The notes beneath the pieces were generated by a model. The model was not told the DNA's origin. It made no database searches and was given only the letters and a program-made list of their open reading frames with translations. Positions 11,737-26,000 of a stretch of DNA of 64,000 nt are shown piece after piece; the stretch's first letter is position 1, and every line of letters begins with the position of its first letter. The stretch is from Litomosoides sigmodontis (lineage: Eukaryota > Nematoda > Chromadorea > Rhabditida > Onchocercidae). The DNA is taken from contig OY718804.1 in the NCBI GenBank assembly GCA_963070105.1, positions 5,603,317 to 5,667,316 on the forward strand. Reading direction: 5' to 3'. The translations under genes and the position numbers were made by a program.

Positions 11737-13242
11737 ATGGAGGCAGTTCATGATGTATCATTGTTTTGGTACGTTTTAATGTTGATGATATGCAAGCGTA
11801 TGAATAAGGAGGAGATGGATTGCTGAATCGCTGAAGACAAAAGTGCTGAATTGGAATTCTTCTTCAATTTCATGTAGTAATTTAAAATGGCAGAAAATTG
11901 TTAGTGTTATTGTTTGTTAATTGTTGTTGTCCTTAGGAGACAAATCGACTGTACGTACTGTACGTCAAAACAAAAGGAGCTTTTTGAAATGAATTTAAGT
12001 GATATTTCCTCCTTTCATGGATAAAAATTCAAATTTTGTATTTAGTTACTTATCTTTTTTACAATTAAACTTTTAGTGTGCAAACAACTTTGGTGTTTCT
12101 CGTCAGCGCAGTTATGTTGTGGTGGGGATGTTTCAATCGATCAGTTAGTGACAAAAAACGATCTCACCATCGCTTACACGCTTCGGATGAAACCGCAGCT
12201 GCAACCGCAGCGGTAAATAGTAGAACACGAACTATTAGAACACTTGGCGAGGATGTTTTATCGAAATCACGATCAATTCCTCGTACATCGGTAACATACT
12301 TATGGCACTTTAGTTACATGTTCTTACATGCATATGAACACAAGATCATCCTTTTGCGGCAAATGCGCTTTCGAAATAAAAAGTAATTTAAACATCAAGT
12401 TATGTCAGGAGATCAGGTTGTTCATTCACACTATTTTAATCAATGATGGTAAACAGCGGGTTCGTGTAGATGTGAAAGCGAGGTGCGATCCAAAAGTATA
12501 GATGACCTGCCTGAAAGAAAAAAAAACACTTCAAAGAAGCTTTTTGAATCAAACGTGTGTCGTAGCATTTACTGAAATCCTGAAATTATGCATCACTAAA
12601 GATGAGTAAATTGGCTTCATTTGCTTATCTGATCTGTCGTAGTGCAACATTCCGTTAGAAAAATTTTTTAGTCCGAAAAATCGATAGAAGCAACACAACC
12701 AGAAACTGTGAAAGTGATTCCTCAAGTAAGCAAACCAATTTATCGGCTAGATGATAGGTAACCTTAATCATCACTGTTTAAAGTTGTACTGTCACGCTCT
12801 CTTCTAAACCAAAAATATTTCAATTAATCAATTTTTAATGCTTCTAAACTACTTTTAAGTTTCTGCTGTAAATGACTAGCTAATACGTGAAAAAGAAAAA
12901 GCGTGAAATTTGCAGTTACATGCAAAAACAAAATCGTTGAAATTGAAGAAAGATTCGGATTGTTCACAACCTGAAGATGTTATTGTTGCGGTACAACTCT
13001 TTTAACCTTTTGTTTTCTCTTTTGATAGCAATGCATGAAATTTGCGAGAGATAAGATAAGCAACTAAATATGTAATCTGAAGTTCCTATCCATGAAAGGA
13101 ATCTTATTACTCAGTTAATATTTCATATTCACATAAAGTATTTAAGAGTTATTAATCACAGGAATCACAGGAGAGTAGAGAGGGAGAGAGAGAGAGAGAG
13201 AGAGAGGCTAACAAAACTATAAAAGTAAAGAAGAATTTCTAG
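11737..13242 (+). CDS. Small single-pass membrane protein with basic tail, unknown
   Basis: Five exons join in phase: 11737-11768, 12077-12290, 12672-12725, 12916-12990, 13162-13242, giving 151 residues. The N-terminus MEAVHDVSLF leads into one hydrophobic segment (TLVFLVSAVMLWWGCF, about 13-28), then a long hydrophilic, Ser/Thr/Lys-rich tail. The last exon reads through a GA dinucleotide repeat as alternating Glu/Arg before ANKTIKVKKNF and stop. An upstream ATG at 11721 is in another frame, so the start is uncertain. No family recognised; with only one membrane segment it could be a nematode-specific signal-anchor protein. The support is splice phase and open frames only. Confidence 0.45.
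13171..13206. repeat. GA dinucleotide tract in predicted coding exon
   Basis: GAGAGA run with one early interruption. In the model of the small membrane protein it is translated in frame as Glu-Arg repeats. Confidence 0.8.
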
Positions 13243-13301
13243 ATTAATCAAGGCTGAAATCAATTAATACACCCAGTGGGTCTATGGTACCATCAACTTA
13301 C

Positions 13302-13510
13302 CTCGAAATTATTGTACACCAGTACTTCTAATCTCTCTGTTAGAGGGAACATTTCGCATAGAATACATTTAGCAGTTTCAAACTTGCTATCGGAATTGAT
13401 TGACATGTTGAAATGTTGAAGTGTACGTTACAGCATAAGGAAGAGCAAGATTCATTTGCTACGCATATCCCAAAGAAAAGAGTCGCTAGGAGAAGCACAG
13501 AGGTTTTCAT
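13302..13510 (-). CDS. Possible saposin-like secreted protein, partial
   Basis: Reading the minus strand from ATG at 13510 gives a signal peptide (MKTSVLLLATLFFGICVA) followed by Cys-rich residues. A second open segment, 13382-13302, encodes FETAKCILCEMFPLTERLEV and ends at a good GAG|GTAAGT donor. The C-x-x-C-E opening followed by an amphipathic helix is how saposin B domains begin. The join between the two parts needs a weak GTACAC donor and a 44-nt intron, and I could not find exons with the remaining cysteines. It may be a pseudogene fragment or a chance pattern. Confidence 0.3.
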
Positions 13511-16500
13511 TTCATAAATTTCATAACTTTGAAAGAAAAACTTTAAATTTGTCAAAATTTGAACTTAGATATGAAACTGTCTAATTACTGCAGATTAAAT
13601 CAAGGCCACCAGTACGTTGCGATCGCGATGACTACAAGACAATTCCCACACATATGTTGCCTTCTTCAACTGATGATCTTTAGAAGAAAAAATTATTAAA
13701 CAAAACCTCAGCTATTTAGCTTATTAAATTGATATTTACGCAGATAATTTTATTGTTCAGCAAGCACGTCTCAACGCTCAGTTATAATAAGTTGATGTTT
13801 TTTTTTCCAAATCAAAAACGATCAAATTTCTTGTCAATTTCACCTTCTACAACATATTCATTACTTTCTGTCAACATATGGAAATATTTATAGCCAAATA
13901 AAGTGAAAGAACATTTATGATGTCAGTTAATGTACCAGCATATACCATTTATTTTTCCAGTCATTTTCCTTTCGTTTCATAATTTGAGCAGAGAATTTCA
14001 TAATATGTTTGAAGTTACTTAAATAGTGAGAAAAGTGATATGATATGGCATGGTTAGCCCGATCATAGTGTCGTCTATATTATAATCTCAGTTTTTCTTC
14101 AAAATTTTAATAAATAATCGCATTTTTTTGTGTACGGGAAATTGCAAATTCCAAAAAGGAAATACATGAATTATGATGTATGTGTGCGTATGCGTACGCG
14201 TGAGTGTATGTGCGTTTGCGTACGTGCGTATTTCCTTTCAAGTTATTAGAGGCGACAGAGAGGGAGAGGGAGAGAGAGAGAGAGGAGTTTTTGTGGAGAA
14301 GGAAGAGGAGAAGTAATGCGTATCATTCCTAGGAAGGATAAATCTACAAGTCTAAGCTTGTAGCTTTTCAAGCCTTATTTTGATTGTTAGAATGTCTACT
14401 AGTAGCTTTTCAGGCAAAACGTGAATGAAACCCAATGATGAATCTCTTACAACTAACTGGGCTTCCCCTACTTTAATTTCAGTCTAGCTCATTTGTTCCT
14501 ATCTCGCATTTCATCCACTTCCAATCCTTTCCAATAGCCTTTAGATATGTTTAGTATTCAAACGAATTGACTTATTACTTAACCAATCGATCACAACTCC
14601 ATCCTTAACGGGCCCACGACATGGCATACATGCATGCATGCATGCAGTTGTTGCATAGATTAAAAGCGCCCATAAAGTTAAGCTGCTTTCTGGGCCTAAA
14701 AGAGGAAAAAATGCATGATTTTCTTCAACCAAATGAAGTAGCACTGCGCGTAGTAGATGAATCGAGCGGAAAATGTCCCATCCTTCTCCTTTTTCCAGCA
14801 TCCATCCATCCACCCGTCCCTTCATCCATCCACCAGTCTGTCTTCCACTCTGGACAGGCATTACCAATTTATCATTTCACCTACCTCTGCCTACACTCTG
14901 CTACTTACTTCCATAGAAAGTCCCTTCACTTTCCAATTCCAACTTTTCTCATTACTTCTCACTTCAAAAAGCTCCTTATGCTAAATTTTCCATCCATAAA
15001 ATTTTCCTACTTAGTGAATTGGTATCGAAATAGCATTTCTTAGATGATAAACTCCCTTTCTTCTTTCCAACTATCACTTGCGCATTCATATTTACCTCAC
15101 ATTTATCACTTCACATCTCTTTGGCACACCAATCACTTTGTATTCAAATTTTTTTAACATTTAAAATGCGGTGGAGTGGATAAGCAAAGATGCATTAGAA
15201 TATTGATAGATGATAATTTGAGCCTGCCATGTGGTTGTTTACTCATGCAAATATGCTTTCGCCTACTGAGGAAATAAACGTTGTTTTCAAGAATTATTCG
15301 GGAAAATTGTTGTGTTACAATTTCATTCCGAATTGTTGACGTACGTACGGAGGGAGAGCTTTCCGTTTTCATACCGTAACCAAGTAAATTTACATAGGTG
15401 AACTTTTTAGGGTGAGGAGTTTGATGATCCAACTATTAGCAGGAAATTAAAAATCAGTTTTCATTTCCTTCGATCCCATCAAGTTATCAGTCACTATCAG
15501 TCGTTAGAATTATTGATTAACGACTTCTTTTTTTTGGTTACAAAAGTTAATTGCAATTAGTAAATGAATGCAAGAATGAAGCAGATATTAAGCATTCACT
15601 TGTTGATTCGGCTTCTCCATAGGCAGTAAGGAGGAGGGCAGTCGAATTCATTTCTAAAATTTCTGCTAAATGTTGCCCATAAAAATATTTTAATTCATAT
15701 ATTTTATTTTTATATTTCAATTTCATTTCATCCTCTCATTCCTTTCACAGTCGTTTGTTATCTCTCTAATATGTTTGCTTACTTGCAGCAATCTCACTGC
15801 TTTAAATGTACATTTTCATAAGTTGCATATTTTTGTTATAAAGACATTTTTACGGCTTTCAGCTAAAAAACCAATGTTGTTAGCAATCCTTGTTAGTAAT
15901 CTCTCTCTCTTTCTCTATCTCTATCTCTCTCTCCCTCTAGTGATAAAGAAGACAGCTCCATTAATTCAATCATTTTTCTGCATAATAAATTGCAATCGTT
16001 GGGGGAATTTCAACAGTTTGCTGATACTTTGACAGTAACCTGACAAAACCTCAGCACTTCCCTGTGAATAACACAAAGAAAGACAATAAACTATTCGTCC
16101 AATCAATTCACTAAAAGCGCCGTTCCATCGAGCAATTTTGGTAGTTTGATCGATATCTTCAGAAAATAACTCAACGAACTAAATAATCACCGTAAATAAC
16201 TTAGAGCACTGAAATTTTACTAAACTTAATTTTGGTAATTTAAAGAATTTTTTAGTTAGTAAAGGCGAAGGAGGTGACGTTGTTAGTTCTCAATTATTTT
16301 TTCTATCACAATGAAATGAGGGACGTGTTTACGTGATGACACTGTCACAGCTGAAGGAAATGCAAAAGATCGATGTCCTTACACTCCTAATAGCAGCGGT
16401 GAACAGAAAGAAGAGAATGTGCTAAGGTAGAGGAGAAGAATGGATGAAGAGAATTTCATTTTGAATTTTACGCATATATTTCATATATGTGGCAATGAGC

Positions 16501-17399
16501 ATAACCATGCTATTAGGAGCCATCCAAATGATCCTATCATTATCCTCTCAACTGCCGTCATCATATTCATCTCGTCATCGTTACACCTCTCTAAATGGCT
16601 AATCATCCACCTTTCAATCGTAATCAAAATTTTCCCAGCTTACAGTGCAAGTCCTCACACAGCTATCTTCCGAATAGCTACTAGTAACACTAAAAGGATA
16701 AGCTCAAGCATTCCAGGACAACAATATACAAGCACATAGACTGGCTAACACTCCTCATGACTATGTGTATAGCTGCTCCTACTAATACTAAAACTCTCCT
16801 AGACCAACCAACTTCAAGCCACTACCCCTTTCTACCAACCGCACCACCGATCGATCATCCGTAAAGGGCGCTCCGACCTGTGTGTGTGTGTGCTCAATTT
16901 GTAATATGTATGCTTTATTTGGTTACTGTTACATAATGGCACTAATTTCGCTTACTTCTGCTGCTTTATGGCAGTGGATCGATTGATTCCTCGTCGGGTA
17001 GATTAAAGCGCTGAGGAATGCTTCTTCACTTCTCTTCAGGCCTCTTCTACCATTTAAAAGTCAAACGTAAACCGCCTCTTTTACAGCTATTTCATGTGTA
17101 TATATATATCTGCTTCACTTTCTTTTGTATTTAAATCTGAAAATTATTCAGATCATAAAGGAGGTATTATTTATACTTCACATTCTTTTGTTACCCTTCC
17201 ACCACCTAGCACATCGCTGCAATATCTCTTAAATTTACCTTCATAATCTCTCTCTCTCTCTCTCCCTCTTTGTGCTTAAATGCATTTCCACTTATTTGCA
17301 ATGATCAATCAAAAAAATATCCTTTAAAAATTTCAAATTTTCAAAAAAATCATTAACAATCGTATTATATTCCTGCTACCGTAACTTTTCATGAATTTC
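13511..17399. other. Gene-poor region
   Basis: Contains GA tracts (about 14256-14285), a CATGCATG run near 14629-14646, CATC repeats near 14800-14830, and a TC tract at 15900-15940. Open frames of 75-140 codons are present but low-complexity and lack recognisable domains or convincing splice partners. Confidence 0.5.
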
Positions 17400-17622
17400 T
17401 TATTTTTCATTGCCTGGATAACTGTAATTGTAAAATTCCACTAATTCATGTTTTTTGTCGTAGCGTTTGGGATTTGTAGGATTGAAATAGAATTCGTGGA
17501 GGAAAACTGATGTTTTGTTGCTTTTGAAGATGCGAGATGGCTGACGCTTCCCATCACTCATCTTTGTAGGCTTTTCAATAAACTTCTGCTCCTTAAAAGA
17601 AAAGTCAATATTTCCTGATTGT
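17400..17622 (-). CDS. Possible terminal coding exon, unknown
   Basis: After a good acceptor on the minus strand (TTTCACAATCAG) there is an open frame of about 73 codons ending in a stop. It includes KMSDGKRQPSRIFKSNKTSV and YNYSYPGNEK. Composition is protein-like (mixed polar, Tyr- and Lys-rich), with no frame-wide repeat. No upstream exon or homologue was recognised, so it could be the 3' exon of a nematode-specific gene or chance. Confidence 0.25.
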
Positions 17623-17885
17623 GAAATATTGTGATGAGAGGAGGGAAAGATAACTTTATTAAACAATATAATTTTTATAGCTATTCCATTCCTTTTATTT
17701 CCGCTTCCTGCAATTCAAATACCCACGAACCCATAATAATGATAATGACAATAATAATGATAGTAATTAATAACTTATTTGAATTGAATGGATGCAGTAA
17801 AAATTGAATGATACTTTCTGGCAGGCACATTGAACTACTGTGATCGGCCACGGGCCGTGCTATATATATTCCTCTATCATTTATG

Positions 17886-18042
17886 AATGGCTAGCCGGGT
17901 GGATGGCTGGATGGATGGCTGGATGGGTGATGGCTGGATGGATGGATGGCTGGGTGGGTAGCTGGCTGGTTGGCTGGTTGGCTGGATGGATGGATGGATG
18001 GATGGATGGATGGATGGCTGGATGGATGGATGGATGGATGGG
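17886..18042. repeat. TGGA/TGGC minisatellite
   Basis: Tandem 4-bp units (ATGG, GCTGG variants) in a 150-bp block. Neither strand has stops in several frames, so it yields spurious ORFs of Trp-Met-Asp-Gly or Ser-Ile-His-Pro repeats. Confidence 0.9.
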
Positions 18043-20025
18043 AACGTTTTGCGGGGAGGTGAGGTGTTCGGAATTTTCCCTTCCTTCTCTCTGCTAACGT
18101 TGTTTTTTATTGTCATACTATTATTCATTTTGATGCACCAAAGCTTAGTGCTTTTAAATTTCGTTTGACACATCGTTTCCTGTTATTTCTCCTATTATTC
18201 TACCGCAACGACGTATTTCCCGTGAAATAACGTCTTCCTTACCACAACTGATACCCTTGTGAAGCGACGGAATATTGTCGCGTAACATGCATGCTCTCCT
18301 CATATGTCATCTCCATGTTGTGCGTATCATTTTCTCTCATCACTGCGGACGTGACACTCATTCGTGAACACGTGTGCACTTTTAAATTACTGGCATACGT
18401 TTGATGAGGTGCTATTTTGAAGAGTTTAGCAGTGCTAATTGCAAAATACAATGAGGGATGATGATATTTGCCGATGTCGAACATCATCTGATAACTTAGG
18501 ATTTGAAATATAAAGTATGCGCGAAGTGTAAGTTTCAGTCTTTCAAATGGATAGGATAGGATTGATGTATGCAAAGTGATGGCAGAAAGTGATTTCTAAT
18601 TAAATATGATGTTGTGTATTGTGTCGCTTCAAATGATTTTTTCTTCCCATTTCCAGCGGAATGAGAGAAAATGCACTGAAACTGGGAATGAATGAAGAAG
18701 TGAGTGTTAATGAGCAAGCAAGTAGATGAATGCATGCAAAGGAATAAACAACAAAGTGAAATAACGTATGAACACGTAGATGTGTGTTTGTGAGACAAAA
18801 CAAATAAACAAAGTATTCAACGAATATTCTGTCTCATTTTGGATCTCAGTAAGACGTCATTAGATAGTGCATTCTTTTCAAGAATGTAGCATCGCCGTTC
18901 TTTGCAGGAAATGTGAGTTCAGTTCCGCTAAGTACTACGATGAGTCTTTCCTTTCTTTAAATCATGCTTACACATTCAAATTTGATCAGATTAAAAAAAA
19001 TGGTGAAAACAGACTCTACTTGTCGAATCTTCAAAGAACAAGATAAGAAACCGGTAGTATGACGCCCTAGGAACAATCCCTTTTTTCCTTTTTTAAAGAC
19101 TCTTCAGGAAAAAGAAATCTTCAAAAGCTGCACAAATTCAAATAGCTCCAAAGAATGATTATTCCAGTCGCTATATCCCACAAAGCTATTGAAAGCTTTA
19201 GCACAACATTCCTCGACACTATCGCTAGTCATTCCGTAATGTTATTCGGCATTCAAGTTTTTCAGTAATCAATATGGCGAGCAAGATTTATCAGTAGGAT
19301 ATCTCATTTTGTTTAATAAATGTAGGAAGATTCCTGACAGACTTTATCGCTTATTTTCTTCAAGGCTCTAATTTAGAGCTTATCGAATTTCACACATTCC
19401 TCTGTACAGCTTGAGTTACCACCTTGGGGTATGAAAGTCATGCCGAATATTAATTGATGCGTTTGTGAGATCCAATGTTCAAATGAAATCATTAATGTGT
19501 CCAGCGTTTTTCAATAGTTGACATTTGAGGAGTAGCTGGTTTACCTTCGTTTCTCAGTTTCTTGAGTTTATTGGGACTCTTTGCTGGTTAATTTGTTTAT
19601 TTGTTTAGCTGTTGACCGTTTTGTTTGTCTTGCTTACTTTTTATTTGTTACAAAGTCCGTCCATTCTCCTTCTTCCTCACATTGTTAGCTGGTGGGGATG
19701 GTGCGCATGGATGTAGAAGCCATTCAGTATGAAATTAATTCAAACTAAATTACTTTATACGTTTTTCTATGATGAGGCTGGATATTCGGCAACGCTCGAC
19801 TTAACTATGTTGACATGATGCTGCAGCTTCGTTAATGATAAATTATTTCATTTTGCAGGCCTCCATGTTTCTGTATGAATCATTCTCATTGTCTGATTCG
19901 ACATGACGATTTAGTATTTTCGACTCCGAGAAGACTTAACGCGTTTAATTAGGACTAAAAAAACTTGCTTTCATCTTAATCACTTATCGACATTCCAGCT
20001 CTTGTAGTCTATTGTCTTATCAATC
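18043..20025. other. Upstream region of unc-64
   Basis: No gene recognised. Minus-strand ORFs at 18239-18803 lack domains. The sequence probably includes the promoter and 5' UTR of the syntaxin gene; no motif is clear enough to name. Confidence 0.45.
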
Positions 20026-23000
20026 ATGACCAAGGATCGTCTAAGCGCTCTTAAGGCCGTATGTTTTTTTTTGAATTTTTTCGATTATTTCTAGATAAGG
20101 ATAATGTTTCTTGCCAGTAAACTAACTGGGTCATAGTTTGATTTTCCAGCCTCATTTGTCGCTTGTAGACGCTTTTATGTATAATTGTTTTACCTTTCCA
20201 CAGCTACGTTGAAGTGATAGAAAAGCGAGTTTTTCACTGGCGTGTTTTTTAACTATAATTAGTAAAGATAGTAAAAGGTTGGAACAATGGATGTATATTA
20301 TCATAATCAAATGATACATTATTTTTGGGATGGTGTTGTGTACCATGCTGACAAATTATTCCATAATTACCCTAATACAGGCAATCTGCTGACAAATAGT
20401 TCCGGTGATTTTATAAACTGGAATTCATTCGGGAAATCCTGATAATTTTCTAAATTCTTAACTACCGAATTTAAGACTGTTTCCTCTATAATCTGGAGTT
20501 AAACAATTTCAACAGAAGTGAGAATATTTCAGGCACAGTCAGAGGACCATGACGATGACCTGGCAGCAACAGATAGCGCTCAGGGACAGTTTATGGAAGA
20601 ATTTTTCGAACAGGTTGGACTTTTATCTTTTATCTTTGAATAATTTATTCTCTGCTGTTTTCTATAGCTAGCAAATTCATTGATTATTAAGGTTGAAGAA
20701 ATACGAGGTAGTATAGATTTAATTGCATCAAATGTGGAAGAAGTGAAGAAGAAACATTCAGCAATTCTTTCCAATCCAGTTAATGATCCTAGTATGTTTA
20801 AAACTTTTACCAAACTTTTAGGTCATAATCTTTGTTTATTAGTTACAAGCTTTATCATGAATTATCTTCAAGTCGTCATTTTGCATATCTGAGCAAGATT
20901 CATGTTTTTTTGAGTTGGAAGGCAAAATAATATTAATATCACGTGGTGTTACTTATCTTTGATTATTTTTCGATTCTTTGCCAATATTGTCCTAATTTTA
21001 GCTTTTTTTATTTCATTTGATAAGTTGTAAGTGGACCCTTAAGGGACTCTTCTCATTTTTGTTTTTGAATAGAACAAGAAATAATGATTTTAATGGTGGT
21101 TGCTGACGTGTTTGCTGTTTTTGCAGAAACGAAGGAGGAATTGGATGAGCTAATGGCTAGTATTAAGAAAACTGCAAATAAAGTTCGGGGAAAACTGAAA
21201 TGTTAGTTTTTGTATCTTGTTAGACTCCGGATCTTATCAAGGCTACATTGTTTGGATAGGGATATTTAAGACATTAATAATTTTTTTTTGTTTTGAGAAC
21301 TAAATGATGTCCGGAAGAAACTTTTTATTACTTAGGATTGATCATGAGAACGGCAATCCATCTGGTGAATCTAGATATAGAGCTTTATTATCTTCACTTA
21401 CTAAAGCGTCCGCTTACTGGTGTTACGTAACTGTTTCTTGTTTATCTTCGAATTACATTAATTTGAGATAGCTGCAATTGTATTAAACTTTATATTTCTT
21501 CACTGGATGAAATATTTCAGTGATCGAAAATAGTATTGAGCATGATGAAAGTAGTGGATTCTCGTCAGCTGATTTACGTATACGAAAGACGCAACATTCA
21601 ACGCTTTCCAGAAAATTTGTCGAAGTGATGACAGATTATAATAAAACACAAACAGATTATCGCGAACGTTGTAAGGGTCGTATTCAGAGGCAGTTAGATA
21701 TTGCTGGCAAGCAAGTTGGAGATGAAGTAAGATTATTTCTCTGTGGATGATTTTCCTTAGTTTTTCTCCAAAACTTTTTATGACTGTGATTAGATTTTTG
21801 ATTTTTGTATTAGGATAACTTAAAGTTCGTGCTAAGTCATAGAATTTCAATTCTTGTAGTAAAAAATTTAACCATGTTTAGTCGGCATACAATATGGACA
21901 CTATTTTAATATTTTAATAAGATAGATAGATGCATCTAAGTATCTGTGGTTTTGGTTTTGCTAGGATGGAATTGATGAGTTTTTAGATATCGCAATGAGT
22001 CTTTTGATTATTGCGAACTGAAGACTACCGTATGTCTAGAGCGATGCTGATGGTACTGATGGAGAAGTTATGATTAAAAACTTTTCGGTAGTTCTCAGTT
22101 GGCAATATCGAGAGATTCATTGCAACAATCTAAGAAGTGATCAGTTTCATTCTGACAAAATCAAATTTAATGGGTAGCCATTTTTTATTTTGTTATAAAG
22201 TTGCAAACTTGAAACTTCCTCAGATGTAAGGTACGTTGCTTTACACCGTTGTTTGATGTCTTTCTGCTTTGAGTTTTCGTGATTTTGGTATTGGTTAGTT
22301 TTTGTTTATAGGATTTGGAAGAAATGATTGAGTCTGGGAACCCAGGCGTATTCACTCAAGGTATCATTACCGATACGCAACAAGCACGGCAAACATTAGC
22401 GGATATCGAAGCTCGCCATAATGATATAATGAAATTAGAATCAAGTATACGCGAACTACACGATATGTTCATGGATATGGCAATGCTTGTCGAGTCTCAG
22501 GTGAGTTTAAAGGAGTGGTAGAAACATAATTTTATTTTGCTGTATTGGAATGTTTATAATTATTCTGAAATTTTACACAGCAATACCATTTCGGTGTTTT
22601 GTCCATTACTACTGTATTGATGTTAACGTATCAGGAATAACTTCAGTTTATTTTTGTTGCACTAAATCCTTTAACCATGATTGTCACCAGTGTGATTATT
22701 GATCCATTTAAGAACACCCGGCATGAGTATGCATAGATATCTTCAATGAGTGATAACCATTGAACAAATTCATTAAATACAGCATCTGTAATTATTTTGT
22801 ATGTATAATATTTCTGCATATAAACTCTATGGTTTTTATTTTTCTGATACAACGTAATTACTTGCAGGGCGAAATGGTAGATCGGATAGAATACAATGTG
22901 GAGCATGCAAAAGAATTTGTGGATCGCGCTGTAGCTGATACGAAAAAAGCCGTGCAATACCAAAGTAAAGCAAGAAGGGTAGGTTTCCTTTTCCTTACAT

Positions 23001-26000
23001 ATTCTGGAAACAGTACCTATTAATCCTTTGGTAACGAAAGGTAGGAAATTTGTTTTCAGTTGTTGCAACATTTAGCAAAATATAGGAGATTTAAAAATTT
23101 AAATAAGCAATGAGGATCTGAATGTCTATTTATTTTTTCGATAATAAATTTTTAGTTCATGGAATGCATTATGCCTCTACTCATTAAATTATGGTCCTAA
23201 TCGTCGTGTATCATCTGTTAGATATCTGCATGAAACATTACCATTTGTATCGTGAATAATACGCTTGTGCGTCAATTTCGTTTACAATTACCATTTAGCG
23301 CCTCTTGCTTTAGTCATTTTAACAAACTGAAAGTTCACTTCTTTAAGTTCAGAAAAAGAACTTGAAAGTGACTGAAACAATTGATTCAGTAAAGCTTCCT
23401 CACTATTGATCTTGTAATAGTTGTTTTTTGTTACAATTCATTGAACACTGCATACTTAGCAAAGTCTTTTCCGTGGGACCTACGCTTAATTTTCAGTTTT
23501 GCGTCAATTCCGGGATTTTTTTAATTCAGAGAAGCTCTGAATTGTAATGAGTAATTTTTGCTGCAATTATTCAGTTGTATCGTGTGCACGAATTGTTTGT
23601 GTATGTGCGTGAAAAGGATTGTTGAATCTCTACTTTATAAAAAGTAAAGCTTACAAGCATCACAGAAGTTTTCTGGAAATATTTGTGGTAAAAAATGGAT
23701 CCGATCTGCCTTACTCACAATTCCGATAAAGTTTTTTAAATGAGTAGAAATTATAGGGTGATTTTGAAGTGGAAGTAAATTAGTGACTTGGCAAACGTAA
23801 AGTATTCCTTCCAATAGTTAATCTAACTTTAAAACACATTTTGGCATGATAAGGAAAGAGGAAAGAAATGGTTGCATTTTGTTTGTGTAAAAAATCTCAT
23901 GAATCTTTTGAATCTATTCTCCTTCATGAATGTACTATATATAATATTTCATATCCACTTTCCCCCTTTCTTAGCAGATTCTTTTTTATTTTATATTGTG
24001 ATAGTTGCGCATGGCGTCGTTTAGTTAATGAATGAAAAAGTGGCTGAAGAAATGTAGCATGGAATTTGTGTAAAATATTCCACTTCTGCAGGAGTCATTA
24101 GTTTTTTATATTCTTTTTTCCACAAGAAATCATTTCATCTTTTTTTGACAGAAATATGCCATTACAGGCATTGAAACCCCTCCAAGTATGGGTGTTATTG
24201 TATGCAGTAAACTTTTTTCACTTGTTTGTTGCCGTAAATGATTGAAGTGCATCATATATATTGGATTAATCACTTGTATTAATGACGAACTGTTCTCTCC
24301 CTACTGTTGTCACAAGTACAAAAAAGGGAAAGCTGTAGAGAGAAAGCTAGAGGCGAAGCTTGCAATACAGTGTGATGAAATTTGAATTCGTAAATGTATC
24401 ATCTCAGACCACATCGTTTTTTGTTTATGCATATCGCGTCTTGACTTTTTTTTTGTTTGGCAGAATAGTTGGATTGTTAATATGTTCTAAGAAAAAGATA
24501 GTGATTCGTTTATTTGTTGCGGTTGTGATGTAACTGGTTGTGATTGTGTTTGTTGGAATTCCATTGTTTAGTTGTGATGCATGTTTCATGCAAGAAGTAA
24601 TTAGCTGACGCTGTAATTTCTTTTTTATCCATGTAGATACTTATGATTTATACCTCATGGCGCTTGATCTGATTTTTGTAGTTTACTTTCAAGGAGAAGG
24701 GAAAAGATAAAAGCATTTGCAAAACAAAATAAAGGATGCATTTTTTTCCTTTCAGAAGAAGATAATGATATTGATTTGCGTGACAATACTAATCGCCATA
24801 CTGGTGCTCATGTTGATGACATTTATCCCAAGCCCTTTTTGAGATATTGGACTAATCATATTATTATTTAAAAATATTTATTTACGTTTACGTCTTTCTC
24901 GTTATAATAGTCATTATAGCTTCCTGCAATTATTTGTTACTTTCTGTCATTTAATTTTACCTTGTACTTAAACGGGATAGAAGCACTTTAATTAATTGAT
25001 AAAATTTGCTTTCTGAGTTCAAAGAAGAGCTGATTGTAACATGTGGGATAGTTTTCTGCTTTTTTGTTTTTGGGCAATGTTTTATGATCGCAGATTTTTC
25101 CATGTATGTCGTAGTGAATAAGAAAAGTATGGTATACCTTTCTATTGGATTACTTTCACTCATGAGGATGGAAAGCAAAGATACAACATTGAATTTAGCA
25201 TTAGCTTTGCGTCCATCCCTTTTAGTACCTAGCAAGGTACAGTCAGAGTTATCAATGTCGGTTCATACTGTATTAATGCCATTAATGGTTCCATGGTTCG
25301 TGTTTAGCTTTCTGTGTTTTTTTTGTCACCCTTATCAATCATCAGCCTTGTGTTACACTCGAATGCACGGGCTTATTTATATATCACTTTGTTTACTGAT
25401 AACGAATCATAGCAGTCATATTTTTTTCTTGCTTTACCACTGCCTAAATTTTTACATGTTTCATAATTATACACATATTTCTACTTCATTTATTTATATT
25501 CAGTTTAATATTTAAGCATTTGACTAATACACTAAAATTTTATGAAATCCTATCATCTGTTTAACACTTATCCAAAAATTAATGTTGTAGAAAAGTCATC
25601 AGTCCAAAAGTTTCTTACTGATTTCCAGTGGTAAGACGGATTTAAAATCATGCATTTTCATCTCCTTTCCATTATGTAATTTGGAAATTTGCAGTGTAGT
25701 TCTTGTAAATTTGCAATAAAGTGTTACAATTTTCCTTTTTTTAAAATCGCTTGTGATCTCGAAAAGCAATCAGTGGTTGTATTTGATTGATTTTCCTCAC
25801 AAATGTATTAACCTGTCATTAAGTCAAGCCGCTAATTTTGTTTTTGAGTTTGTTGTTTTTGTGTTCTGTGGAAAGTTTTTTTTGTGTTTCTTCGTTAACA
25901 TGATCGATAATTTGAAAAGAAGAGTAATTGTTTTTTGATGTCTTAATTTGGTTGAAAATTTTATAAAAATTCCAAGACGATTAGTAAAATTCAGATCTTC

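Noticed and set aside
17840..18173. ORFs on both strands with Trp-Met-Asp-Gly or Ser-Ile-His-Pro repeats
   Set aside because: They are translations of the TGGA minisatellite, which lacks stops in several frames.
25006..25515. 169-codon hydrophobic ORF after unc-64 exon A
   Set aside because: Lies in the exon A 3' UTR/intron; hydrophobicity comes from T-rich DNA, and no start context or homology was seen.
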